A stretch of 57,433 bases of DNA from Parabacteroides goldsteinii (GTDB lineage: Bacteria; Bacteroidota; Bacteroidia; Bacteroidales; Tannerellaceae). This document shows positions 8,244 through 20,873 of the stretch, in pieces; the first letter of the stretch is position 1, and each line of letters begins with the position of its first letter. Below the pieces are notes generated by a model. The model ran no database searches. It was not told the origin of the DNA and saw only the letters and a program-made list of their open reading frames with translations. Both the position numbers and the translations under genes were made by a program. Location: NCBI RefSeq assembly GCF_015550595.1, contig NZ_JADNBB010000032.1, positions 1-57,433 of the forward strand, written 5' to 3'.

Positions 8244-10160
8244 TTATTTGCCATATTCCTCATACAACATAAGCAAATGAGCCGAACTCCAACTGAAATG
8301 AGGAGCTTTCAGGCGTGCTCCGTTATGAGTATCATAATTCTCATGAATAGGGGCATCTTCCTTCAGTCCCTGCAAGCGGGTAAAGACCTGATCGGTGAAA
8401 GCGTCTGCTTCTTTTTTATATCCATACTTACGGATGCCGGATATTCCGAAGTAAACCTGATCCAGCCAGATAGGGCCCCGCCAATAACCTGCCGGCATAA
8501 ACTTCGGATTGTCTGCCGCAATCGTAGGGAAAGGGATATAAGTAGCGAACTTCGTGGTATCGCTGAATATTTTCATGGCAGCAGCAGCCTGCTCCCGGGA
8601 TGCGATCTCCGCCCACAAAGGTATACATGCTTCCGTCCCTTCTTCCATAACATATGTACCATTCAACCGTTTATCAAAGAAGAAGCCGGGGTCGGAAACA
8701 AAAAAGTAATCCCGTATTTCCGCCGATCTGTCAGTATCTTCAAAAACTTCTCCGGCGATGGGGGCCAGTTCGCCTAATAAGCGGTGCTCGAGTGCCAGAA
8801 AAGCATTCAGATCGACAGACTCCTGATCCATACTCCATGCACCATCACTGTTCTTTACCATCACAGCGTCGTCGAAACGGATCGCATTGTCCATACCGCT
8901 TTCCCAGGCAGCAGCTTCAAGGGTTCCGTCACAGGCTCCAAACTCACATATCCCGTTATTATTGTGGTCGCGATGGGTGAACCACCATTTATAATAATGA
9001 AGTAATTTGGGATACATCTCTTTTACAAAAGCAGTATCACCCGTTGCTTTATAAATCTCATCTACAGCCCATACTGCTAAAGGAGGCTTACTGTCTCGCG
9101 CATTATTCTCGGATGCATCACTATAAATACAATCGATAATCATACCTTCCGGTGTCTGATAATCAAACATAGCACGTACCTGATCCTTTGCAAGGTCAGG
9201 AGCGAAACGAGCCAAGGCAACTGCATGTTTCCAGGAGTCCCATCCCCAAAATCCGACAAAGTAGCCGACAGCATGACTGGGAACTACTCCATCATGGAAT
9301 AAATCGCCACGTGCACTCCGCCAGTTGGCAATCAAAGTGACTACTGCCTTAACCGCTATCCTGTTATAAGCTTCCGGCATATCAGGACGAAGAACTTTCT
9401 GCAAATAGCCTTCCCAGCGTGAAGCTGTTTCCTCCCTATATTCTACCGGAGAAGCCTGAACAACGGCAGCTCTATGCAATACGGCCTGCCTGGATGCTTC
9501 ATTTTCAAAAAAAGAAATGACAACATTCGATTTACCCGGAGTAAGCGTTAAGGTTTCATATCCATTCTCAGACGACAGGATACCCATTTCCGGACTGAAT
9601 GTCAAAGCAACTCCCTCACCCGAAGGCCAGGTCAGCAATACCCGGTTCTTATCCGTCGTACAAACAACATCATCCGGAAGAACCTCTCCGGCAAAACGAA
9701 GCAAAGTATTCTGATCGGAAGAACAGGTCAACAAGGCCGTCGATTTATCAACAAAGACCAAACGTTGTTCTATCCGTCCGGTTTCAGAGGAAGAAGACAT
9801 ATATAATTCACCCGGAAAATAAGAGACAGAGTCCGGAGTATACACGACATCCGGATCTTCACCGTCGAAGCGGACTTTTACCAGAGCATCCGAAAGCCAC
9901 TGACGTTTATTCATATCCAGATGAAAAGGGCCACAGAAGCCGTTCACCCATTGTTCCTCCCGCGGTAAAGTAAACCCATACCATGCACCGGCATCCGTAA
10001 ACCATCCCCGGCAACGCGAAGCCGAGTCCGGCGTATAACGAATGTCTAAAATGTTACTGTAATTGTAAGCTGTACCGGATGATACCGGCTGCTTCACAGA
10101 GCAACCGGCCCATCCGATGACGGCTATCAATAAAGCACTTATCAACAGTTTGTGTTTCAT
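8244..10160 (-). CDS. GH63-family (YgjK-like) glycoside hydrolase, lipoprotein
   Basis: This 638-residue protein has a lipoprotein signal ending at Cys20 (IGWAGC), an N-terminal beta-sandwich-like region, and an alpha/alpha six-helix barrel from about residue 260. Segments GFWGWDSWKHAVALARF, AMFDYQTPEGMI, DSKPPLAVWAVDEIY, KLLHYYKWWFTHRDHNNNG and WESGMDNAIRF resemble the barrel of GH63 enzymes such as E. coli YgjK, which cleave alpha-glucosidic linkages. GANGG-type (clan GH-G) relatives also include mannosylglycerate hydrolases, so the exact substrate is open. It follows the GH2 gene by only 17 bases on the same strand, so the two are probably cotranscribed. It likely acts in the periplasm or at the envelope on fragments of the imported glycan. 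Confidence 0.82.
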   Translation of the reverse strand: MKHKLLISALLIAVIGWAGCSVKQPVSSGTAYNYSNILDIRYTPDSASRCRGWFTDAGAWYGFTLPREEQWVNGFCGPFHLDMNKRQWLSDALVKVRFDGEDPDVVYTPDSVSYFPGELYMSSSSETGRIEQRLVFVDKSTALLTCSSDQNTLLRFAGEVLPDDVVCTTDKNRVLLTWPSGEGVALTFSPEMGILSSENGYETLTLTPGKSNVVISFFENEASRQAVLHRAAVVQASPVEYREETASRWEGYLQKVLRPDMPEAYNRIAVKAVVTLIANWRSARGDLFHDGVVPSHAVGYFVGFWGWDSWKHAVALARFAPDLAKDQVRAMFDYQTPEGMIIDCIYSDASENNARDSKPPLAVWAVDEIYKATGDTAFVKEMYPKLLHYYKWWFTHRDHNNNGICEFGACDGTLEAAAWESGMDNAIRFDDAVMVKNSDGAWSMDQESVDLNAFLALEHRLLGELAPIAGEVFEDTDRSAEIRDYFFVSDPGFFFDKRLNGTYVMEEGTEACIPLWAEIASREQAAAAMKIFSDTTKFATYIPFPTIAADNPKFMPAGYWRGPIWLDQVYFGISGIRKYGYKKEADAFTDQVFTRLQGLKEDAPIHENYDTHNGARLKAPHFSWSSAHLLMLYEEYGK

Positions 10161-10177
10161 ATCAGCCTCCTTTTAAT

Positions 10178-13405
<3,228 letters not shown>

Positions 13406-13408
13406 TCA

Positions 13409-14917
13409 TCAATGAAGCGCATTATTTGTGTTTATTTCCTGGATAGGAATCGGATAGAAGCTATTCTTTTCCGGATTAAAATCACGGCCTACGGCCTTCA
13501 AGGCTTCCTGTGTCTTTCCCCAACGACGAAGGTCATAGAAACGGAAGTTTTCCAGAGGGAATTCCAGTATGCGTTCGTGTTCAATCTGTTCACGAACCTG
13601 TGCTTGCGATGTGCCTTTCATATTCGGCATATCTGCCCGTTCACGAACCTGATTGATCAGGGAAATGGCTTCAGCCGTTTGTCCCAGTTCATTCAATGCT
13701 TCGGCTTTCATCAATAATACGTTTGAATAGCGCATCAACGGAATGTTAGGAGCAAAGTAATTGTTTTCCATACCTTCGTAATCGACCGGCATAAACTTCC
13801 GGAATGCAGGTTTGTTCTTTCCATCAAACCAATCATCATAAGTATATCCGTATACACGACCGGCTTCCGGATCATTAAAATAATCGCACTGGAAGAAAAT
13901 AGTTTCATACAAACGACTGTCGTAACGACCTGTCGTTGCAATCCGGCCTTCTTTCATATATTCATTCATCAACATCGTGTTCGGAAGGATTTCATCCCAG
14001 CCCCGGAGTTCGGAGCATCCGATCCAACGGTGAAGCTGCGTCTTATACCACGCGCCGTTTGCATCAGACATCGACATCTGCAATTCGAAAATACCTTCTT
14101 TGGAGTTTTTATTACTTCCATCGAACATCGACTTGAAGTCTTTCACCAGGTCATAACCTTTCACATTATTAAAGGCATCTACGGCAGCTTTCAATTCTGT
14201 ATCTTTATTACCCGATTCTTCATAAGCTCTTGTCAGATGTGCCCAACCGATATAAGCATAAGCAGCCCCTTTGGTTGCACGTCCTAACTGATCGGAAGTA
14301 CGACTTTCCGGCAGTGTGGTTGCCTTGGTTAATTCGCCGATAATGAAATCCCAGGCCTCTTCACGTGTAGCCAATGCTTTATCTAACTGGTCCGTCGAAG
14401 AAATATAAGCATCACGAATAACGATTTCTTTCCAGTTCAAAAGAAGTTTCATATGATAATAACCACGCAGGAAATATGCTTCATTCAGAATGGTATTCCG
14501 TTCTTCTTCCGTTATCTCCTCGGCCGGAATATTCGGCACGTTTTCTATAACCTGATTACAGTAGTTTATACCTCTGTAAGCATCCTGCCAGTAATAAGTA
14601 AACTGGGAGTTACCATTTGTATAAGTAAAGTTTGCCAACTCTACCCAGTTCGGATAATTAAATGCATCGGAACCCAGATTAACGATATCCTCGCGGTATG
14701 CCTCTACCGGCCATTTTACTTCCGAAAAACTCCAGGTATCAGTAAATGATTCCAACTGGGAATAGGCTGCTGCTAATCCTGCCTCCGCATCTGATTTGTC
14801 ACGCCAAAAAGATTCGTTTGTCAGTTGGTCTGGTGACGACACTGTCAGAAAATCATTGCAACTGGTAATTGTTCCCAGCAATAATAAAGAAGCAACTATA
14901 TATTTTATCTTTTTCAT
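13409..14917 (-). CDS. SusD/RagB-family surface glycan-binding lipoprotein
   Basis: This 502-residue protein is the binding partner of the SusC encoded 28 bases upstream. The lipoprotein signal ends at Cys20 (GTITSC), followed by NDFLTVSSPDQLTNESFW, a typical SusD start. The central TPR-like helices (NEAYFLRGYYHMKLL, GAAYAYIGWAHLTRAY) and the C-terminal MRYSNVLLMKAEALNELG and ERILEFPLENFRFYDLRRWG segments are family hallmarks. Its length matches the usual 500-550 residues. It is clearly different from the SusD at 6270, so the region contains two separate SusC/SusD pairs rather than a duplication. A hairpin terminator lies after it. Confidence 0.96.
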   Translation of the reverse strand: MKKIKYIVASLLLLGTITSCNDFLTVSSPDQLTNESFWRDKSDAEAGLAAAYSQLESFTDTWSFSEVKWPVEAYREDIVNLGSDAFNYPNWVELANFTYTNGNSQFTYYWQDAYRGINYCNQVIENVPNIPAEEITEEERNTILNEAYFLRGYYHMKLLLNWKEIVIRDAYISSTDQLDKALATREEAWDFIIGELTKATTLPESRTSDQLGRATKGAAYAYIGWAHLTRAYEESGNKDTELKAAVDAFNNVKGYDLVKDFKSMFDGSNKNSKEGIFELQMSMSDANGAWYKTQLHRWIGCSELRGWDEILPNTMLMNEYMKEGRIATTGRYDSRLYETIFFQCDYFNDPEAGRVYGYTYDDWFDGKNKPAFRKFMPVDYEGMENNYFAPNIPLMRYSNVLLMKAEALNELGQTAEAISLINQVRERADMPNMKGTSQAQVREQIEHERILEFPLENFRFYDLRRWGKTQEALKAVGRDFNPEKNSFYPIPIQEINTNNALH

Positions 14918-14945
14918 TGTCTATGTGATTTTAAGTAATTTGTAA

Positions 14946-17900
14946 TTAGAATGTAAGCTGTAATCCTACGATATAAGAACGTGTGAAAGGATAAATTTCC
15001 TTATCTACACCTGTATTCAATATCTTATCTGTAGAAAATTCAGGATCTATACCGCTGTATTTGGTAATTGTAAACAAGTTCTCTCCGCTTACATATAATC
15101 TAAGTTTATCAACAAACAGTTTTTTCAATAATGTTGAAGGAAATGTATACCCGATCTGTAATTGACGCAGGCGAACAAAGTTTCCATTTTCCAGGAAACG
15201 ATCGCTTTCGCGTGAGTTATTGTTCGGATCCTGCAAAACTGCACGGGGAACACTTGTATTGGTATTACTTGTAGTCCATGCATCTAATGTGGAAGCCAGC
15301 ATATTGGTACCCGAGCTCATTCCTTCAAAGAAATAACGGTTACCGTTATATAGCTTATGTCCCCAACCGCTACCCAGTAAGAAGGAGAAGTCAATGCCTT
15401 TATAAGAGAAACCGGCAGAAAGGTTGGCTTCCAGTTTCGGCATACCGGAACCGCAAGACTCTTTATCATCTTCGTCTATCTGACCATCGCCATTCACATC
15501 ACGAAAACGGATATCTCCCGGACGGGCATTCGGCTGTAATAAATCACCATCGGCATTCACATGAGCGGCTACTTCTGCTTCATTCTGAAAGATTCCATCT
15601 GTGCGATACAGGTAGAAGTTGGCTATAGGTTCCCCTACAATTGTCTGAGTCGGGAAGTGTTCCGTAAGAAATTTCAAACCATCCCCATATAAAGCCTGCT
15701 TCGGATCTGAAAGTTCCAGTACTTTGTTGCTTGTTGTTGTCAGGTTCAATCCTACATTATAATCCCAGTCACCTTTCTTATCAGCCCAGTTGATCTCTAT
15801 TTCAAAACCTGAGTTACGGATTTTACCGACATTCATAACAGGACTATTTAAACCTACGGAAGGAGCCAGTTTCTTGGTGATCAGCATATCCTCCGTCTTG
15901 TTATAATAATAGTTCAATGCTCCCGATAAACGGCCATTTAATAAACCATAGTCGAAACCGATGTTCTTTGTATCGGTTGTTTCCCATTGCAGGTTACGGT
16001 TTGCCAACCCGGTAGCTATACTTCCCGGCCATGGACTTGATCCGTTACCCTGAACACCCCCCATCGACATATCGTTTCCGCTGGTAATCAATGCCTGGAA
16101 GTCATAATAGCCAAGTGCTTGCTCATTACCTAAACGTCCCCAGCTGGCACGCAATTTCAAATTACTGATCACACCGTCTTTCGGGAAAAACTCTTCTTCC
16201 GTTATTCTCCATCCCAAAGCGACTGATGGGAAAACACCCCAGCGGCTATCTTTACCGAATTTGGAAGAACCGTCTGCACGGACAGTAGCCTGCAACATAT
16301 AACGTCCGGCATAAGAATAATTTACACGGCCAAAGAAAGAAGCACGGTTATAATCGTATAATGAACCATCGCCACTATAAGTACCGCCTTTACCTGCTCC
16401 GATAGTAGCGAAATTAGGATCTAAGAATCCTGACGGTTTCTCAGATGTTACCAACTGTCCGTCTTTTACCTCATAAACAGTTGTTTTACCATCTACCTGT
16501 ATTTCATTCCAGTTGTATTTACGTATCTGAATAGAATTACCGGCCATTACATTCAGGGAGTGATCTTTGAATTGCTTATCAAAAGTCAATACGTTGTCTA
16601 TCACCTGATCTTCCCAGTAATAGGATTTCTCATATTGAGAAGGGTAATCCTGTTTTGCCTTTACGTCTGCCACATAAGCCGGCATGTGACGCTGGTAACG
16701 ATAATGTTCTCCACGATAAGAGTAAGCGGTTTTGAATGTAAGCCATTCAGCCAGATGCATTGTCAATGCGGCATTGGCATCCATATTATATGTTTTGCCA
16801 CCACCCTGGCGATAAGTATAATCCGCCATCACATTACGGTTGCTGGGCAGTCCATCATGATCTGTCAGTCCGAAGCCGTATTCTTTCGTATCATCATATA
16901 CCGAAACCAGCGGAGAAATACCATATACTTCTTTCAGGGAGTATTGTGGCTGCTTTTCATCTTTAGCCATAAAAGACAAATTGGCATCCAAGTCGAATAT
17001 ATTCTTGGTAACAGACAGTTTCATGCGGGCATTATCTTGTTTGAAGCTATTACCCAACAGGACACCTTTATCATCCGAGTGATTATAAGATACCGAATAA
17101 CGGGCTTTTTCACTTCCACCACGAACACTCACCTGATAGTTTTGTGTCAATCCGCCACGGAACATTTCGTCTTGCCAGTTTGTATTAGGATAAGAGGAAG
17201 GATTAGCCAGGAAGTTTGTTATATAAGCCGGGTAATCGACTGTCTTATTCGGATATTGAAGATTATAATTATCATACATCTGTTTATGTACCTGTACATA
17301 GCCCTCCGAGTTCAAAAGTTCCAGCCGGTTAGCTACTTTCGAGAAGTTCAGATAAGCATTTACATCTACCTTCAGATCTCCTTTTTTACCGTTTTTAGTT
17401 GTTACCATAATAACACCATTGGCAGCAGTAGAACCATAAATAGCGGCAGCAGCACCATCCTTCAAGACTTCCATTGCAGCAATATCCTGAGGGTTCACAT
17501 TGCTTATATCACCGGGAAATCCATCGATAATATACAATGGTTCATTATTACCGAAAGATTTCACACCACGTATCTTAACAGAGATCCCTGCACCTGCGTT
17601 ACCTCCTTTTTTCTGGATACTGACGCCGGATACTTTACCTTGTAATGCTTCTGCCGGATTGGTAGTTGCACGGCTCGTCAGTTCTTCCACATTAACCGAA
17701 GATATAGCACCTGTTAAATCGCTCTTTTTCATTGTACCATACCCTACAACAATAACCTCATCCAGTTTTTCTGCATCTTCTGCTAATCGGACTTCCAAAC
17801 GAGGTTGCCCGGTATAAGTAATCTGCTGTGTTGTATAACCGATATAAGAAAAGAGAAGAATATCTCCTTTTTTTACGGACAACTCAAACTGACCATCCAT

Positions 17901-18104
17901 GTCGGTCGTTGCCCCTTCCGTAGTCCCTTTTTTCAGGATATTCACACCGATAGCCGGAGCTCCGGTTTCATCATAAACAACACCTTTTACATTTACGTTT
18001 TGAGCGAACCCCAACATTGGTAAAAGGGAAAGGAGCATCAGAACGATTGATGTCCTAAGGAAAGAACCGGTAATAAACCGGGATTTGCATTGCGATATTC
18101 CCAT
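14946..18104 (-). CDS. SusC/RagA-family TonB-dependent outer-membrane transporter
   Basis: This 1052-residue protein has a signal peptide ending near GFAQ (residue about 35), a carboxypeptidase-like regulatory domain (VKGVVYDETGAPAIGVNIL), the TonB-box-like DEVIVVGYGTMKKSDLTGA, the plug (IRGVKSFGNNEPLYIIDGFP, TTKNGKKG) and a large barrel. It ends SYIVGLQLTF with the terminal aromatic expected for outer-membrane insertion. The start chosen gives an unusually long charged N-region (MGISQCKSRFITGSF) before the hydrophobic core; an internal methionine at LMLLSLLPML is an alternative. It forms an operon with the following susD, and lies 185 bases downstream of a TPR/LuxR-type regulator with its own promoter in between. 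The transported glycan is unknown. Confidence 0.95.
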   Translation of the reverse strand: MGISQCKSRFITGSFLRTSIVLMLLSLLPMLGFAQNVNVKGVVYDETGAPAIGVNILKKGTTEGATTDMDGQFELSVKKGDILLFSYIGYTTQQITYTGQPRLEVRLAEDAEKLDEVIVVGYGTMKKSDLTGAISSVNVEELTSRATTNPAEALQGKVSGVSIQKKGGNAGAGISVKIRGVKSFGNNEPLYIIDGFPGDISNVNPQDIAAMEVLKDGAAAAIYGSTAANGVIMVTTKNGKKGDLKVDVNAYLNFSKVANRLELLNSEGYVQVHKQMYDNYNLQYPNKTVDYPAYITNFLANPSSYPNTNWQDEMFRGGLTQNYQVSVRGGSEKARYSVSYNHSDDKGVLLGNSFKQDNARMKLSVTKNIFDLDANLSFMAKDEKQPQYSLKEVYGISPLVSVYDDTKEYGFGLTDHDGLPSNRNVMADYTYRQGGGKTYNMDANAALTMHLAEWLTFKTAYSYRGEHYRYQRHMPAYVADVKAKQDYPSQYEKSYYWEDQVIDNVLTFDKQFKDHSLNVMAGNSIQIRKYNWNEIQVDGKTTVYEVKDGQLVTSEKPSGFLDPNFATIGAGKGGTYSGDGSLYDYNRASFFGRVNYSYAGRYMLQATVRADGSSKFGKDSRWGVFPSVALGWRITEEEFFPKDGVISNLKLRASWGRLGNEQALGYYDFQALITSGNDMSMGGVQGNGSSPWPGSIATGLANRNLQWETTDTKNIGFDYGLLNGRLSGALNYYYNKTEDMLITKKLAPSVGLNSPVMNVGKIRNSGFEIEINWADKKGDWDYNVGLNLTTTSNKVLELSDPKQALYGDGLKFLTEHFPTQTIVGEPIANFYLYRTDGIFQNEAEVAAHVNADGDLLQPNARPGDIRFRDVNGDGQIDEDDKESCGSGMPKLEANLSAGFSYKGIDFSFLLGSGWGHKLYNGNRYFFEGMSSGTNMLASTLDAWTTSNTNTSVPRAVLQDPNNNSRESDRFLENGNFVRLRQLQIGYTFPSTLLKKLFVDKLRLYVSGENLFTITKYSGIDPEFSTDKILNTGVDKEIYPFTRSYIVGLQLTF

Positions 18105-18142
18105 GACTATTTCAATTAGATTAAATTAATAAAGTTTTGTTG

Positions 18143-18174
18143 CAAGAATAGTCGTTTATTATTCCTTTGTCAAG
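18143..18174 (-). promoter_or_regulatory. Promoter of susC number 2
   Basis: On the minus strand CTTGACA and TATTCTTG lie 20 bases apart by the Bacteroidetes convention, close to TTTG-N20-TAnnTTTG. It also fits a TTGACA-N17-TATTCT pattern. The inferred start near 18136 gives a leader of about 32 bases. Confidence 0.55.
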
Positions 18175-18289
18175 ACTTTATCGGCCTATCTAATATCTAC
18201 ATATCACTAAAAAAAAGGATGTTTTTATCTACATATAAAAATAAAGAGCAACTGATTAACTGCATATTACACCAATAACAGATACTACA

Positions 18290-19924
18290 TCAGATACTTT
18301 TCATATATTCAGTCAGACTCTCGTCTGTTTCCAGGTTCAGATGTTTACGCAACCGGTATCTTGCCATGTTCACAGTCTTGGGAGTAGAGTCTATAACGGA
18401 AGCAATTTCCTTTGTCGACAGACCGATGCGAAGCAGGGAAGCCAAACGTTGTTCATTTTTTGATAAATCGGGATGAAGTCCGGATAGTTTATCTATAAAA
18501 CGGGCATTCACTTCATCTATCAACAATTCAGTCTCGGTATTCCGGGCATTGAATTGGGAGATATAGGCATTAATACTTCTCAAATGGGCATCCATCTCCG
18601 GGCCGGATAATTTGTAACCTTCTTTCAGCATCGATTGTATGTTTGCCAGTAAATCATTACGGCTGCGTACAAAAAAAGCGAAGTTCGTCAATTCGTGCCG
18701 GTTATAATCTAATTCCTGCTGTGTGGTTTGGGTGGCTATTTCTGCTTGTTTCAATTTCAGGGCGATCAGTTCTTTCTCTTGTTCCTCCAGCTTCCTCGAG
18801 GCCTCCAACATTTGTATTCGTTTTTGTTGCCGGCTGTGGAAAGTAACATATAACAATATGAGCAATACGGCTATAGCAATAAGTATTGCTATAAAACTAC
18901 GCATTCTCAGGCTCTTGATCTGGAAAGCTTGTTCCTGCACGATCATTTCATGTTCTTTCGCTTTCAAACGTTTTTGAATAAGGTTCAGTTCAATTTGTCT
19001 CATCTCATCTTTTGCCGACAAGTCCTGTTCCATATCATACAAATCCTTCAGACTTTTATAAGCTTTCGGATAATCGCCCATCGCTTCGTGGATCCACGAA
19101 GCGTACCGATAATTATCGGTAATCAATTCTTTAGCATTGATCTTACGTGCATAGATCCTTGCAGTGTCCAATGCAGCCATCCCCTTTCTGTATTCTTTGG
19201 CATAATAATACTGTGTTCCCAGATTATTATAATTCTCTCCGAGTGACCAGACAGTACCCAAAGAGTCGTTTATAGCAATGGCTTCCCGCAACATACCTAT
19301 CTTTTCCCGCGTATTACCTTCATACAAACAAAGGTTATTGAGGTTTACAGCCACTAGTTTCCTTTCCCCCAACTCCCTGTTTATATCCAGGGCTGCTTTG
19401 AAATTCTCTTCCGCTTTTCCATTATCCGGCACAAGTATATAAACCAGTCCACGGGCATTATAACACATTGCCAGACTCTTCCGATCATTCGCTTCCTTAC
19501 AAATATCAATCGCCTTATCGACATACTGAAAGGCTGCATTCAAATCGCCTAACTTAGTATAACATCCTGAAAGGCGTACGTAGATATAAGCACTTTGGTT
19601 AGGTTTGCCGGCAGGTACATTCTCCAGGGCATTCGTCATAGATTCAAATCCCATATCAAAATCACCTTGATTCATATAGGCTTCGCCCAATGTTGACTGG
19701 GCCTTGGCCAAAAGACTTTTATCACCTTTTTTCTGCGCTTCTGTTATCGCGACATTAGAGTAATAAATAGCCTTGGAAGGATCTATTTTAAGCATATCTT
19801 CTGCCTTACTGATTAAATCACTGATAGTATCCTCAGAACTATTTTCTTTCGAAAACGCGGACAAACAGATTACCAGACAACACAAAGTACTCAAAAGAAA
19901 GGCGGTCTCAAATAGTTTTTTCAT
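18290..19924 (-). CDS. Membrane-spanning TPR sensor with C-terminal LuxR-like helix-turn-helix
   Basis: This 544-residue protein has a signal or anchor sequence (AFLLSTLCCLVICLSAF) and a run of tetratricopeptide repeats from about residue 35 to 330. A single transmembrane helix follows (FIAILIAIAVLLILLYV, about 343-363), then a coiled coil rich in Glu, Gln and Lys. A LuxR/GerE-type helix-turn-helix sits at about residues 488-531 (EQRLASLLRIGLSTKEIA, then TPKTVNMARYRLRKHL). The layout suggests periplasmic repeats that sense a ligand or partner and a cytoplasmic DNA-binding end, a one-component membrane regulator common in Bacteroidetes. It lies directly upstream of susC number 2 on the same strand, so it is the best candidate to control that system. 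A -7 element TACATTTG lies at 19948-19955. What it senses is unknown. Confidence 0.85.
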   Translation of the reverse strand: MKKLFETAFLLSTLCCLVICLSAFSKENSSEDTISDLISKAEDMLKIDPSKAIYYSNVAITEAQKKGDKSLLAKAQSTLGEAYMNQGDFDMGFESMTNALENVPAGKPNQSAYIYVRLSGCYTKLGDLNAAFQYVDKAIDICKEANDRKSLAMCYNARGLVYILVPDNGKAEENFKAALDINRELGERKLVAVNLNNLCLYEGNTREKIGMLREAIAINDSLGTVWSLGENYNNLGTQYYYAKEYRKGMAALDTARIYARKINAKELITDNYRYASWIHEAMGDYPKAYKSLKDLYDMEQDLSAKDEMRQIELNLIQKRLKAKEHEMIVQEQAFQIKSLRMRSFIAILIAIAVLLILLYVTFHSRQQKRIQMLEASRKLEEQEKELIALKLKQAEIATQTTQQELDYNRHELTNFAFFVRSRNDLLANIQSMLKEGYKLSGPEMDAHLRSINAYISQFNARNTETELLIDEVNARFIDKLSGLHPDLSKNEQRLASLLRIGLSTKEIASVIDSTPKTVNMARYRLRKHLNLETDESLTEYMKSI

Positions 19925-20370
19925 CTAATCCTGCTGTTTTAATTTGACAAATGTAAATAAATCATGCGAGAATATGAAAATAGTCCGACAGGAGTTTCCC
20001 AATGGGTAGGCAACTATTTTTTATAATCAGCACATTATTCTCTGTCAATAACTGAAACATTCGTATCTGACAACTACTAAAACGTATCCCTTAATTTTCA
20101 ATACATTCGACATATTTCACAACAACGATATATTCAATAAATTTTGATATTAGCACTTTATTACGAATGTGCAATGTTAACAACTTGATTAACAAATCTT
20201 TAATACGTGTTCATATTAGAGTTCGTTGACAGCTTTATTTTTCTCTTATAATATAGAAAGAATATTCTTTATAAAGAATTATAAGGGGATCGGCTTTTTT
20301 CAGCCATCTTCCATCTCCCCCGTATTTCTGTATTCCTGAAAACAGCCTGTTTTATTTTATTGGTTACAGA

Positions 20371-20458
20371 CAATTGTTTTCTGTTACAAATACAATTGTT
20401 TTTGATTTGAAAAACAGTTGTTTTTGAATACAAATATAATTGTTTTATAGACGGAAAT
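20371..20458. repeat. Four 22-bp iteron-like direct repeats
   Basis: Copies of (C/T)A(A/G)TTGTTTT begin at 20371, 20393, 20415 and 20437, an exact 22-base period. The second half of the unit is looser; copies 1 and 3 share TACAAATA. The 22-base spacing is two helical turns, so all sites face the same side of the DNA, as expected for cooperative protein binding. Confidence 0.75.
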
Positions 20459-20668
20459 CTATAAAAAACTTCCGGAAAGTCGACTCTTATTCCCACTGAG
20501 TTCCATCCGGTCCATTCGCTCCATATCCGCCTCATATCTTTGTTGTGTATTCAAGAGAACAACGCCGGTTTAGTTCGATTATTGACAGACACTATAACTC
20601 TTTGAAACTGTTTTGAATTTATTGTTTGATTCCATTCTAGAAAAAGGTGAAACCAAATGACAGGTTTT

Positions 20669-20808
20669 GTAGGGGTGGGGTTTGCCCACCCTTTGCGACA
20701 AGAATATAACAACCGGTGAAGAAGGGCGGGCAGACCCCGCCCCTACGGCCGAACCTGCCTGTTCCATTGTGACGGCGCCTGTAAGGGCGGTTCGCGAACC
20801 GCCCCTAC
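20669..20808. repeat. GC-rich REP-like palindromic element(s)
   Basis: The first element (20669-20746) has 23-base inverted ends starting GTAGGGGTGGGG and ending CCCCGCCCCTAC around an AT-richer core of about 32 bases. The second (20781-20808) is a 28-base hairpin starting GTAAGGGCGGTTCG and ending CGAACCGCCCCTAC. The shared GTAGGGGCGG / CCGCCCCTAC ends mark one family. Such mobile-looking palindromes are dispersed in many bacterial genomes; copy number here cannot be judged from one window. Confidence 0.75.
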
Positions 20809-20873
20809 CAACGACACTACATTCAAATCTGTCAAAAAACGAACCACAATATATTTAGAAGATGACGAAAAAC

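Larger units (their letters stand above)
19925..20873. other. 949-base gene-poor region between two regulators
   Basis: No convincing gene was found. Two short minus-strand frames (20269-20535 and 20579-20767) run over repeats and look non-coding. The region holds the regulator promoter (TACATTTG on the minus strand at 19948-19955, with TTTC 20 bases upstream), a four-copy 22-bp direct repeat at 20371-20458, and GC-rich REP-like palindromes at 20669-20808 whose base composition differs sharply from the AT-rich surroundings. Confidence 0.7.

Noticed and set aside
16560-17645. Long plus-strand reading frame of 361 codons inside susC number 2
   Set aside because: It is antisense to a well-conserved SusC gene, with no start signal or recognisable motif; it is a shadow frame.
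20371-20458. Plasmid-type replication origin from the iterons
   Set aside because: No replication initiator gene, no DnaA box cluster recognised, and the neighbours are ordinary chromosomal genes.
20269-20767. Two short minus-strand frames (88 and 62 codons) in the repeat region
   Set aside because: They run through the iterons and REP-like palindromes, and the 22-base period is not a multiple of three, so no protein repeat results.
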